Origin: Bacillus paralicheniformis
GTDB lineage: Bacteria > Bacillota > Bacilli > Bacillales > Bacillaceae
Direction of reading: 5' to 3'
Length of the DNA: 64,000 nt
Assembly (NCBI RefSeq): GCF_001042485.2
Contig: NZ_LBMN02000005.1
Span: 62,001-126,000, forward strand
Under the pieces are notes generated by a model. That model had not been told where the DNA came from. It was given only the letters and a program-made list of their open reading frames with translations, and ran no database searches. This document shows, piece by piece, positions 10,501-15,819 of the stretch (position 1 is the first letter of the stretch; each line of letters begins with the position of its first letter). The translations under genes were made by a program, and so were the position numbers.

Positions 10501-12298
10501 CAAGGTGCCCGGCGCCTGCCTCTGAAGACGGATGACCGTTTTCCTGCGATTCAGAAAGCGCTTCGCTGAACCGCACAGTTTCGGTCGTTTCAAAAGTCAG
10601 CCCGCTGTCTGTGATAACCGCTTTGACCTTTGAATCCTCCAGCATAAAGCGAATTCTTTCTTCCGGAAATCCGGGATCGATCGGTACATAAGCTCCGCCG
10701 GCTTTCAAAACGCCCAGTATCGCCGTGATAACCCGCTCTGACCGCTCCATCACTATCGCAGCCGGTGCGTCAGGCCCGATACCTCTTCTTCGAAGCGCCC
10801 TTGCCAGACGGTTTGATTGTTCATTCAGCTCGCGGTACGAAAGTTTTTGTCCTTCATATACAACCGCGGTTTTTTCTGGATGATCGGCTGCTTTTTGTTC
10901 GAATAAACCGTGCAAGGTCATGTTCTTGTCATATGCGATGGTTTGGCTTGATGCACGCTTTAACAGCCGCTCTTTTTCAAAAGCGGGAACAATCTCCAGT
11001 TCGGCGATTGTTTTTTGCGGAAACAGCAGGGCATCTTCAAGCAGCGTCATCAGCCGTTCATATAAAACGGCCATTTCTTCACAGGTGAAAAGCTCCTCCC
11101 TGTAATCAAAATCAATCGCAAGCGTCCCGGTGTCCCATCTCTCTTTCACGTGAATGGAAATATCGTTTACTTCACTGCCGCTGAAAATCGGCTCTGTAAG
11201 AAATGACAACGTTTCTTTCCGCTGCCATTGCATAACTTGATATTCCAGTGAGACGGAGAACAATTTGCTGACATGCGGCTGTCTTTCCCGCAAATCATTA
11301 ATCAGCAGATTGTACGGATACTTTTGATGCCGAATGATCTTCAGCTGATCTTTCATTCTTTCCTGCACAAATGCACTAAAGTCCTGGTGTACATCAATGG
11401 AGGCTTTCATCGGAATCGTCGACACAAACATCCCGAGCATCTGTTTTTCTTTTGCATTTGTCCGGTTACCCATAAATGTGCCGAGAACGACGTCTTTTTG
11501 TCCGGTTATCCGGTGCATATAGATGTGCAAAATCGATAAGAACAGGGAGAGTACACTTATATTGTGTTCCTTACAATACGTTTGAATTTTTTTATACAGG
11601 GCGGGGGAAATCTCTTTTGAAAAGCGGGCTGCATCCAATTGGATCTGATACGTATCGCTCGACTTTAACGATACGGGCTCTGGGATCACTTCATATTGTG
11701 CGTTCCAATATGCTTTATCCTTCTGGAACCGCTTCGAATTTTCATACTCCAACTCACTCTGAATATGTTCCGTAAATGATGACTGAACAGGTTCGAGGCC
11801 GGTTTCCCCTTTGGCAAGCTTCAAATAAATGTCTGTAATGCGGTTGCCCAGGATCGTCATCGAAATACCGTCGGAAATGATATGATGAACTTTTGCAAAA
11901 AACCAGCTTTCTTCTTCACTGATACGAACGACGGCAAATTTAAACAGCGGACTTCCATACAAAGGCAGGGGCCGGCGCGCCTCAGCTTGTCCCCATTTAA
12001 GAACGCCGTCTGCTCCTCCGCTTTCTGAAGCGTCAAAACATTCAATCTGGAAAGGTTCGTCTTCCGCTATATATTGCTTCGGCTCATCCTCTCCTTCAAA
12101 CATCAGCCTGAATCGCATGGTTTCATTCGTACGAACAAACTGGCGAATGGCTTCAGTCAATAACCCGGAATCGATTCCGGAGGCAGATTTTAATTTTCCA
12201 AAGCCGCTCAAATTTGAAACACTTGTGCCGGGATAGAACTTTTCCGTGTACCAAATTCTCCTTTGAGCATGTGTCAGCGGGTAAAATGTGTTTCCCAT
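1550..12298 (-). CDS. lchAA: Lichenysin synthetase subunit A (three-module NRPS with epimerase)
   Basis: This 3582-residue cytoplasmic synthetase starts the lipopeptide. Domain order is C-A-T, C-A-T, C-A-T-E. The condensation motifs are HHIISDGIS, HHLVSDGVS and HHIISDGAS. The carrier sites are GGHSLKAM, GGHSLIGM and GGDSIKGI; the last has the GGDS form expected before an epimerase (HHLVVDGISW). The first condensation domain resembles the SrfAA starter domain, which acylates with a 3-hydroxy fatty acid. The first adenylation pocket reads about DAQDLGVVD-, a Gln code, where SrfAA has DAK (Glu). Modules 2 and 3 look Leu-type (DAFM..., DAW...). Expected product is fatty acyl-Gln-Leu-D-Leu. ATG 12298 follows GGAGG at good spacing. 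Length matches known LchAA (about 3580). Expression is probably set by the ComA boxes and c-di-GMP riboswitch upstream. Confidence 0.96.
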   Translation of the reverse strand: MGNTFYPLTHAQRRIWYTEKFYPGTSVSNLSGFGKLKSASGIDSGLLTEAIRQFVRTNETMRFRLMFEGEDEPKQYIAEDEPFQIECFDASESGGADGVLKWGQAEARRPLPLYGSPLFKFAVVRISEEESWFFAKVHHIISDGISMTILGNRITDIYLKLAKGETGLEPVQSSFTEHIQSELEYENSKRFQKDKAYWNAQYEVIPEPVSLKSSDTYQIQLDAARFSKEISPALYKKIQTYCKEHNISVLSLFLSILHIYMHRITGQKDVVLGTFMGNRTNAKEKQMLGMFVSTIPMKASIDVHQDFSAFVQERMKDQLKIIRHQKYPYNLLINDLRERQPHVSKLFSVSLEYQVMQWQRKETLSFLTEPIFSGSEVNDISIHVKERWDTGTLAIDFDYREELFTCEEMAVLYERLMTLLEDALLFPQKTIAELEIVPAFEKERLLKRASSQTIAYDKNMTLHGLFEQKAADHPEKTAVVYEGQKLSYRELNEQSNRLARALRRRGIGPDAPAAIVMERSERVITAILGVLKAGGAYVPIDPGFPEERIRFMLEDSKVKAVITDSGLTFETTETVRFSEALSESQENGHPSSEAGAGHLAYIIYTSGTTGRPKGVMIEHRQVHHLVRGLQQAVGTYDQDDLKLALLAPFHFDASVQQIFTSLLLGQTLYIVPKKTVSDGRALSDYYRRHQIDVTDGTPAHLQLLSAADDLSGVKLRHMLVGGEALSRVATERLLQLFAETAESVPAVTNVYGPTETCVDASSFTVTNRADLQGDTAYVPIGRPIGNNRFYILDENGALLPDGVEGELYIAGDGVGRGYLNLPDMTRDKFLEDPFVPGGFMYRTGDAVRWLPDGTVDFIGRKDDQVKIRGYRIELGEIESVLQGAPAVGKAVVLARPESGGSLEVCAYVVPKQGGEIHIQRLREHLSKHLPDYMIPSRFVELDEIPLTGSGKVDRNELLRHEVSVSGAAEYAAPRNEYEEKMVGIWQEVLGAEQVGIHDQFFELGGHSLKAMAMLAKIHKAFGVEVPLQVLFEKPTVAALSSFVSEAEKDGYTVIEPAPESDDYPLSLAQQRIYIVSQLEDAGVGYNMPAAAMLEGTLDVQRLEAAFQKLIDRHEALRTSFTVVDGEPRQNIHQRVPFKIEKVEADGKPIEQMAKSFVRRFDLAKAPLLRAGLVRLADGRHLLLFDMHHLVSDGVSISIILNELAALYKGEELPEPNLHYKDYAFWQRTQAQEGFQKEEAYWQSVFAGELPVLQLITDEPRPSVQSFEGDRVSAVLPKDIKEKLAVLAEQNGATLYMVMLAAYNMLLAKYSGQEDVIVGTPAAGRRHSDLEGIIGMFVNTLAIRSKVEPGRTLRDFLHDVKKTVIDAFEHQDYPFERLAEKVGASRDLSRHPVFDTMFILQNAWEDIPMLGDLHLSIYETNFNIAKFDLTLQAKEEQGQLILDLDYSTKLFKKDTAERMLKAYLHLLEGVTADPLRRIGEYSLLAEEETNRQLVAFNPAASDYPREKTIVQLFEEQAAERGGHPALQFEDKVWSYGELNRKANQLARRLRERGVQAGTTAAILTARSAEMVIGILAVLKAGGAYVPIDPDHPEKRMQHFFEDSGAAVLLTQKAMKPLAEAAEFGGDILFLEDEQLYMGDASDLRLPISPEAMANLTYTSGTTGTPKGNMVSHRNILRTVKNTNYLDVMTSDIVLSISNYVFDAFMFDVFGSLLNGAKLVIAPKDTILDMSRLAHVLEKEKVTVLMITTALFNLLTDMRPDSLKGLRRVLFGGERASVDHVRRALNTVGKGRLLHMYGPSESTVFTTYHPVNEVPNDAQAIPIGKPVSNTEVLILDSFGNVQPTGVAGELCVGGDGLVRGYFNRPELTAEKFTEHPFKTGEKIYRTGDMARWLADGCLEFIGRIDHQVKIRGQRIELGEIEHHLLTHEMIQEAAVLAVDTGAGDQMICAYFTADQELSSEEPRRHAAEGLPGYMIPSVFMQLQELPLTGNGKVDRRALPEPDVAQAAQKEYTAPRSRTEAQLADLWQEVLNVPKIGVHDNFFELGGHSLIGMTLIARIQQEMNVDLQLKDLFQAPTIETLAQAAAKAEKRSAVYIEAVPDRETYPVSSAQKRLYVLQQIEGAEKSYHMPAVLQLEGKLNLKRLESAAQMLIKRHEAFRTTFEIRDGEPVQRISDAAELTIDVIDADEQEAEKLIAEFIRPFDLTKAPLFRMSIIRFTGEKHLLLVDMHHIISDGASVSVLIDEMTRLYAGEALEPLRIQYKDFSVWQRHLLTERHKMQEEYWLKELDGELPVLTLPTDYPRPSVQTFEGSRLSFALKPELVQQLRRLAKETDSTLYMVLAASYSALLSKLSGQSEVIVGSPAAGRPHADLSRIIGMFVNTLAIRTRPEGDKPFSAFLEEVKETTLGAFEHQDYPFEELIEKLNIQRDMSRNPLFDAVFSMRNADLKDLSMEGITLKPYDFAHQTAKFDLTLTAAEEDGLLVFEMEYNTALFKHESIERWSGYWVNLLEAVAENPDACLSELSFLDEAEKRRIVQKWNETKLAVPQDKTIHELFEAQVLRTPDRGAAVYNGVKWTYKELNARANRLARLLIEKGARPEQRIGIMVKPSLEMAAGVLGILKAGAAYVPIDPSYPAERIGYVLKDSGAELLLTQTNLAAPEEFSGETLLLDSMLSEEITKDDEVNPQAGTQPNNLAYLIYTSGTTGQPKGVMVEHQSLVNLCYWHNDAFKVTEEDKSAKYAGFGFDASVWEMFPYWIAGAELHIIDEAIRMDITRLNQYFEENKITITFLPTQLCEQFMELDNQSLRVLLTGGDKLKRIAKRSYTLVNNYGPTENTVVATSAAIDPDEGMLSIGKPIANTRAYVLGQNNEVQPVGVAGELCIAGRGLARGYLNKPEETAKRFTEDPFVPGERMYRTGDAVKWLEDGRLEYIGRIDQQVKIRGFRIELSEIEVQLARLSEVQEAVVTDIEDACGNKALCGYVVANQQLDTESFARKLAQTLPDYMVPAFWVQLDELPVTSNGKVDRRALPQPDVEAQTAEYKAPRTETEQLLADIWQEVLGLDRIGITDNFFALGGDSIKGIQMASRLQQHGWKLEMKDLFQHPTIGELSAYVQAADDQPIDQNPVEGEVTLTPIQRWFFERRFTNEHHWNQSVMLHALTGFDPEAAGKALTKLIEHHDALRMVYQRNGDGIVQYNRGLEETAVRPEVIRFNESGAELEAAVLKASNRIQSSIDLTEGPLLKAAIFKTDQGDHLLIVIHHLVVDGISWRILLEDFAAGYAQAEKGEPIILQDKTHSFAEYAARLKEYAGSKAFAKEIGYWQEIEQAETAALPKDDEAEDKRMHHTKTAEFSLSKEETEQLMTKVHEAYNTEMNDILLTALGLALKEWTGQEDFIICLEGHGREDIIDGLNISRTVGWFTSQFPALIQIRHSGDIGYQIKQTKEELRHIPNKGIGYGIYRYLTEEGKKAQPIKHDISFNYLGQFTEMADSGLFTRSVLPSGDPLSPETEKPNALDIVGYIENSILTMSIAYHSLEYKESTIAAVAASFKTYLLQLIDHCLERDGGELTPSDLGDDELTLEELDKLMEIF

Positions 12299-12349
12299 TC
12301 TTTATTCCTCCTTTATCTCTTGCTATGTATGACGATGCGAACAGCCAAG

Positions 12350-12375
12350 CCGCAATGCAATGTTGCGGTATTGCG
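12350..12375 (-). promoter_or_regulatory. Alternative hairpins in the lchAA 5' leader
   Basis: Between the riboswitch terminator and the lchAA ribosome binding site the sequence can fold two ways. CCGCAA (350-355) can pair with TTGCGG (363-368), or CGCAAT (351-356) can pair with ATTGCG (370-375). The pairings exclude each other. Function is unknown; an mRNA stability or translation element is possible. The arms resemble ComA half-sites, but their order is reversed compared with a ComA box, so I do not call one here. Confidence 0.35.
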
Positions 12376-12433
12376 ATGAGCGAAAAACGCTGTCACAGAT
12401 TTGTCATTTCCAATAAAACATTATATTGGAAAT

Positions 12434-12473
12434 AAAAAGAAAAGAGCCCACCCGAATAAAAACGGGCGAACTC
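12434..12473 (-). terminator. Intrinsic terminator of the lchAA riboswitch
   Basis: On the minus strand an 11-bp stem (12463-12473 with 12444-12454, including G-U pairs) closes an 8-nt loop and is followed by TTTTCTTTTT. It sits about 140 nt upstream of lchAA, just after the GEMM-I aptamer. The segment 12452-12460 (CCGAATAAA on the plus strand) is complementary to 12478-12486 at the aptamer's 3' edge. An alternative antiterminator pairing is therefore available. Confidence 0.85.
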
Positions 12474-12474
12474 C

Positions 12475-12560
12475 CTGTTTATTCGGCAACCTGTCAACCG
12501 TAGCACCGTCAGTACCTTAGGCCATGGCTTTGCGTCCCTGCGTTTCCGCAGGTTTGCCTT
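12475..12560 (-). promoter_or_regulatory. Cyclic di-GMP-I (GEMM-I) riboswitch aptamer in the lchAA leader
   Basis: Read on the minus strand, the region contains the hallmark GEMM-I blocks in order. These are GGCAAACC (12551-12558), a short GAAA-capped hairpin, GGGACGCAAAGCC, GGCCTAA, then GGTGCTACGGTTG and GGTTGCCGAA ending near 12483. This family binds cyclic di-GMP. An intrinsic terminator follows directly, so control is probably by transcription attenuation. Because the 3' side of the aptamer can also pair with the terminator loop and arm, ligand binding should release the terminator and lower lchAA expression. The OFF direction is inference; the family assignment rests on the motif blocks. 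Confidence 0.9.
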
Positions 12561-12655
12561 TATCTGCTTTTATTGATATAAATTCATTTTCTGCTCACAG
12601 TTCACTTTAAATGAAAATTTTGTTTTTTTCACCGAAAAATAGGTGAAAAGTTTCA

Positions 12656-12669
12656 TGCGGGATGCCGAA
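12656..12669. promoter_or_regulatory. ComA-like box 1 upstream of lchAA
   Basis: TGCGG-GATG-CCGAA matches the known ComA recognition pattern of (T/G)CGG, four spacer bases, then CCG(C/A)A. It is the best of three such sites and lies nearest the presumed lchAA promoter. That promoter should fall between about 12585 and 12640; a weak TATATC-like -10 is visible but no strong -35. ComA~P activates srfA in B. subtilis through similar sites. Confidence 0.7.
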
Positions 12670-12688
12670 TGTTATCCATGAATGTTAA

Positions 12689-12702
12689 TGCGTGATCCCG
12701 AA
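12689..12702. promoter_or_regulatory. ComA-like box 2 upstream of lchAA
   Basis: TGCGT-GATC-CCGAA lies 33 bp (about three helical turns) from box 1, which suits cooperative binding on one face of the DNA. It has one mismatch in the first arm. Confidence 0.6.
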
Positions 12703-12717
12703 ATCAATAAAAAAATA

Positions 12718-12731
12718 TGCGGGAAAACGAA
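12718..12731. promoter_or_regulatory. ComA-like box 3 upstream of lchAA
   Basis: TGCGG-GAAA-ACGAA lies 29 bp beyond box 2. It is the weakest of the three, with a degenerate second arm. Three sites of graded strength also precede srfA in B. subtilis. Confidence 0.45.
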
Positions 12732-12791
12732 AAAAATCGCTTAATTCCGCAAAAAATTCCAAATCCTAGATAAAGAGTATATTAAAATATT

Positions 12792-12841
12792 AAAAAAACA
12801 GCCTTAACTTCATGAATAAACCATGAAAATCCGTTAAGGCT
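12792..12841 (-). terminator. Intrinsic terminator (minus strand) of unknown transcript
   Basis: GCCTTAAC (833-840 region) pairs with GTTAAGGC (801-808) around a 24-nt loop that itself contains the palindromic halves TTCATG and CATGAA. The hairpin is followed on the minus strand by seven T. It is the second terminator after the permease gene at 13034. It may be a fail-safe, or it may end a short transcript that begins between 12842 and 13008. Confidence 0.6.
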
Positions 12842-13008
12842 TAGGCGTTTCCTTTTACAATGTTCATTCAAATAAAACGTTTCTTTTACCCGGCCGTTTA
12901 AACTGACGAGAAAAGACAAACAGCTTGCGAAAACATTGAAGCAGAACGAAAAACCGCTGAACTGTCTCATCCTAAACGGTATCTTGAAATACTTCCGATG
13001 CTCCATAC
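12842..13008. other. Unassigned spacer between two terminators
   Basis: This 167-bp stretch lies between the permease terminator and a second terminator on the same strand. I see no convincing coding frame; a 74-codon minus-strand frame runs through the second terminator and looks random. A small RNA is possible but unsupported. Confidence 0.3.
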
Positions 13009-13035
13009 AAAAAAGCAGGCTGAGTTTCGCCTGCT
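13009..13035 (-). terminator. Terminator of the hyu/ABC transporter operon
   Basis: On the minus strand AGCAGGC, an 8-nt loop, then GCCTGCT are followed by six T. The stem begins inside the last codons of the permease gene, so it ends the six-gene operon that starts near 20956. Confidence 0.85.
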
Positions 13036-13846
13036 ACACGGTTTTTGAAAGCCCGATCGTCCGCTCGATGATGATCAGCGCGATCACTGAAACTGTGATA
13101 AAAATAACCGAAATCGCATTAACGCTCGGATCAAACGTCTGGTCAATATAGCTGAACGTGCGCACCGGTACAGGCGTGACAGCAGGTGAAGAAACAAACA
13201 GACTGATGGATACTTCCCCGAATGACGTCACAGCGGCAAAAACGGCTCCCGCAATGATTCCCGGTTTAATGAGCGGCAAGGTAACATGAAAAAAGGTATA
13301 CCATGGACCTGCGCCGAGATTCATGGATGCCAGTTCAAGTTTCGGATCCACGTTCGCCATGCTGACGCCGACCGTCCGTAAGACATACGGAAGGCTGATC
13401 AACATATGCCCGGCGGCCAACCCGACAAATGTGCCGTTTATCCCAAGCATTGTCAATAAATAGAGAAATGACACACCTAATGCGATTTGGGGAATCATCA
13501 ACGGCGATAAAATAAAAGCCTGAATCCCCTGTTTTCCAGGAAAGTTCAGTCGCGCCAATGCATAGGCTGCAACTGTTCCGAGGATCACCGCAAGAGGCGT
13601 TACAACGAGGAGCAGCATACCGCTGACCCAAATCGATTCCATCCAGCCGCTGCTGCTGAAAACTCCGGCAAACCAGCGCAGTGAGACGCCTGATGGCGGG
13701 AACTTCGGATATTCGTCCGGGCTGAAAGCCGACAGTATAATCACAAATACAGGCAGCGCCAAAAAAAGGTATACCAATAAACCCGCCGCCCAAACGCACA
13801 CATCAATCCACTTTCCCCCAGACAAACGGCGCAATTGTCTACCCAT
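13034..13846 (-). CDS. ABC transporter permease, spermidine/putrescine (PotC-like) type
   Basis: This 270-residue inner-membrane protein has about six predicted helices. The binding-protein-dependent permease (EAA) loop lies near residues 165-190 (LELASMNLGAGPWYTFFHVTLP), which contacts the ATPase. It resembles PotC/YdcV-type second permeases. It is the last gene of the hydantoinase/importer operon and overlaps the upstream permease by 8 bp. ATG 13846 follows GGGAGG with 9-nt spacing. The substrate is unknown. Because two hydantoinase-type enzyme genes sit in the same operon, a cyclic amide, ureido compound or polyamine-like molecule is a reasonable guess. Confidence 0.88.
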   Translation of the reverse strand: MGRQLRRLSGGKWIDVCVWAAGLLVYLFLALPVFVIILSAFSPDEYPKFPPSGVSLRWFAGVFSSSGWMESIWVSGMLLLVVTPLAVILGTVAAYALARLNFPGKQGIQAFILSPLMIPQIALGVSFLYLLTMLGINGTFVGLAAGHMLISLPYVLRTVGVSMANVDPKLELASMNLGAGPWYTFFHVTLPLIKPGIIAGAVFAAVTSFGEVSISLFVSSPAVTPVPVRTFSYIDQTFDPSVNAISVIFITVSVIALIIIERTIGLSKTV

Positions 13847-14705
13847 TTATTCTCGCCTCCCAACGCTTTTGGAAAAAGCCAAGGATTCCAATAACCACGC
13901 TGACAACGGCTAATAAAGTAATCGACATAGCTGCTGCAAGAGGAAGATGAAAGACTTGCATGACCTGCTGATAGATTGATAACGGCAGCAGCGGCTGCAT
14001 CCTTCCGCCGACGAGAAGAGGCGTAATATAGCTTCCGGCCGAAAGCGAAAACACGATCATTGCTCCTGTCAGCAATCCTGGAACCGTCATTGGCAAGGTC
14101 ACGAAAAAAAATGTCCGAAGCCTCCCCGCTCCAAGGCTCATCGAAGCAAATTTAAGATCCGGTTTCATTTCGCTTAAAGAACCGGCAAGCGGCAGCACAG
14201 CAAACGGCAGCATAACCTGGACATATGCGATGATGACGGCGTTCATATTCCATAAAAGCGGCAGGGGCTTTTCAATCAGCTTCAAGCTGATAAGCGCCTC
14301 ATTGACGATCCCGTTTTGCGAAAGCAGCACAATCCAGGAAAACGTCCGAATGACAACACTGGTCAGTAAAGGAGAAACAAGCAATATATAAAACAAAGCC
14401 CGCAGCCTGCCGGTCGGCGCCTTAACGAGTAAATATGCTGCCGGATACGCCATCACAAGGCATAATACAGTGGTCTTCAACGCCGTCCAAAGCGTTATAC
14501 CGATGGTTTTCAAATAAATGTCCGAAGAGAACACTTCGACATATTGAGAAAAACTGTACGTATCGAGCGTATTCATCATAGCGTCCACGTCTCTGAAACT
14601 TAATAACAGCAGCAGAACAAGCGGCAACACGAGAAAAACGCCGAGAAATAAAAGGACGGGAACAAGCAAAACCCAATAAAACCGTTTTTGTTCAAGAGCA
14701 CCCAT
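13839..14705 (-). CDS. ABC transporter permease, spermidine/putrescine (PotB-like) type
   Basis: This is the partner permease of 288 residues, with a first hydrophobic helix at residues 10-35 and an EAA loop near 185-210 (LKFASMSLGAGRLRTFFFVTLP). It should form the channel heterodimer with the next gene. Two ATGs lie close together. ATG 14703-14705 has AAAGGAGG 6 bp upstream, while ATG 14711 abuts the Shine-Dalgarno sequence, so I chose 14705. The start overlaps the end of the ATPase gene by 14 bp, a sign of coupled translation. Confidence 0.88.
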   Translation of the reverse strand: MGALEQKRFYWVLLVPVLLFLGVFLVLPLVLLLLLSFRDVDAMMNTLDTYSFSQYVEVFSSDIYLKTIGITLWTALKTTVLCLVMAYPAAYLLVKAPTGRLRALFYILLVSPLLTSVVIRTFSWIVLLSQNGIVNEALISLKLIEKPLPLLWNMNAVIIAYVQVMLPFAVLPLAGSLSEMKPDLKFASMSLGAGRLRTFFFVTLPMTVPGLLTGAMIVFSLSAGSYITPLLVGGRMQPLLPLSIYQQVMQVFHLPLAAAMSITLLAVVSVVIGILGFFQKRWEARING

Positions 14706-15810
14706 CTGCATCCTCCTTTACATCGAGCGGAACAAAATCGTCCGGATCCAAAGAAAGATACACTTGATCCCCCGCCTTCGGCAATCTTGGAAATTGAGGA
14801 TCGGGCGCCTGAATGATCCATTCTCCTTTGAAAACAGCGGCTTTCAGCCTGAGAGCATGCCCGGCATAACTGACTTCCGTTATCGTTGCAGGCATTTCAA
14901 TCAGCCTGTTCTTCTGTTTCTCGAAAGAGACTGAGATTCTCTCGGGCCGCACCATGAACAATACAGAGGATTTTTTTAAGAGATTCCGGCTGATTTCAAA
15001 AGTCAGCGGAACACCTTCATATATTTCAAAATCGACCGCTTCATAGCCATAAACGCCTGATGAAGGCTGTATCTTCGACGCACGCGCTTTCAGCAAATTG
15101 ACCTGTCCGATAAATTCGGCGACAAATTGATTAGCAGGCGTGCGGTACACGTCCAACGGAGTGCCGAGCTGCTGAAGCCTGCCGCAGCCGAGGATTCCAA
15201 TTCTGTCTGATAAGCTTAAAGCCTCCTCCTGATCGTGCGTCACTAAAATCGTTGTAATACCGACGCGCTTTTGGATGCTGCGCAGCTCCGTCTGCATTTC
15301 TTTTCGAAGTTTCGCATCCAAGTTGCTCAGCGGCTCGTCTAGCAATAGCACAGACGGCTGAATCGCCAATGCCCGGGCAATCGCCACCCGCTGCTGCTGG
15401 CCCCCGCTCAGCTGACGGGGCATGCGATTAGCAAACGCTTCAAGCCTGACAAGGGCGAGGCTTTCCATCACCCGTTCTTCAATCTTGCGGCGGGGCCATT
15501 TTCGAACTTTCAATCCGTATGCAACATTGTCAAATACGCTGAGATGCGGGAATAAAGCATAATCCTGAAAAACCATTCCAATATGTCGGTCGTATGGCGG
15601 CAAATCAGTTACATCTCTTCCTCCTATATATACAAACCCTGACGTCGGTTCAAGGAACCCGGCAATGATATGAAGGAGCGTTGACTTTCCGCAGCCGCTC
15701 GGACCGAGGAGAGAGAAAAATTCCCCTTCTTTGACTTCAAGCTGTACGTCTTCCAATGCGATGGTGTTTCCGAAATGCCGGCTGACATGCTGAATCTGAA
15801 TTGCGCTCAT
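14692..15810 (-). CDS. ABC transporter ATP-binding protein (PotA-like)
   Basis: This 372-residue cytoplasmic ATPase powers the importer. It has a Walker A (GPSGCGKST, about residue 37), a Q-loop, an LSGGQQQRVAIARAL signature, and a Walker B ending LLDEPLSNLD. The H-loop histidine follows in LVTHD. The C-terminal third (from about 240) is the TOBE-type domain typical of the PotA/MalK/CysA branch. I placed the start at ATG 15810, which has AGGTG 6 nt upstream. A GTG at 15819 is in frame but lies inside that ribosome binding site. The gene follows the binding-protein gene almost without gap. Confidence 0.9.
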   Translation of the reverse strand: MSAIQIQHVSRHFGNTIALEDVQLEVKEGEFFSLLGPSGCGKSTLLHIIAGFLEPTSGFVYIGGRDVTDLPPYDRHIGMVFQDYALFPHLSVFDNVAYGLKVRKWPRRKIEERVMESLALVRLEAFANRMPRQLSGGQQQRVAIARALAIQPSVLLLDEPLSNLDAKLRKEMQTELRSIQKRVGITTILVTHDQEEALSLSDRIGILGCGRLQQLGTPLDVYRTPANQFVAEFIGQVNLLKARASKIQPSSGVYGYEAVDFEIYEGVPLTFEISRNLLKKSSVLFMVRPERISVSFEKQKNRLIEMPATITEVSYAGHALRLKAAVFKGEWIIQAPDPQFPRLPKAGDQVYLSLDPDDFVPLDVKEDADGCS

Positions 15811-15819
15811 GTTTGTCAC

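Noticed and set aside
12350-12368. CCGCAA...TTGCGG as a fourth ComA box
   Set aside because: The arms are in inverted order compared with the ComA pattern (TTGCGG first) and the site lies downstream of the promoter.
12782-13006. 74-codon minus-strand frame upstream of lchAA
   Set aside because: It runs through an intrinsic terminator, has no Shine-Dalgarno sequence and a random-looking composition.
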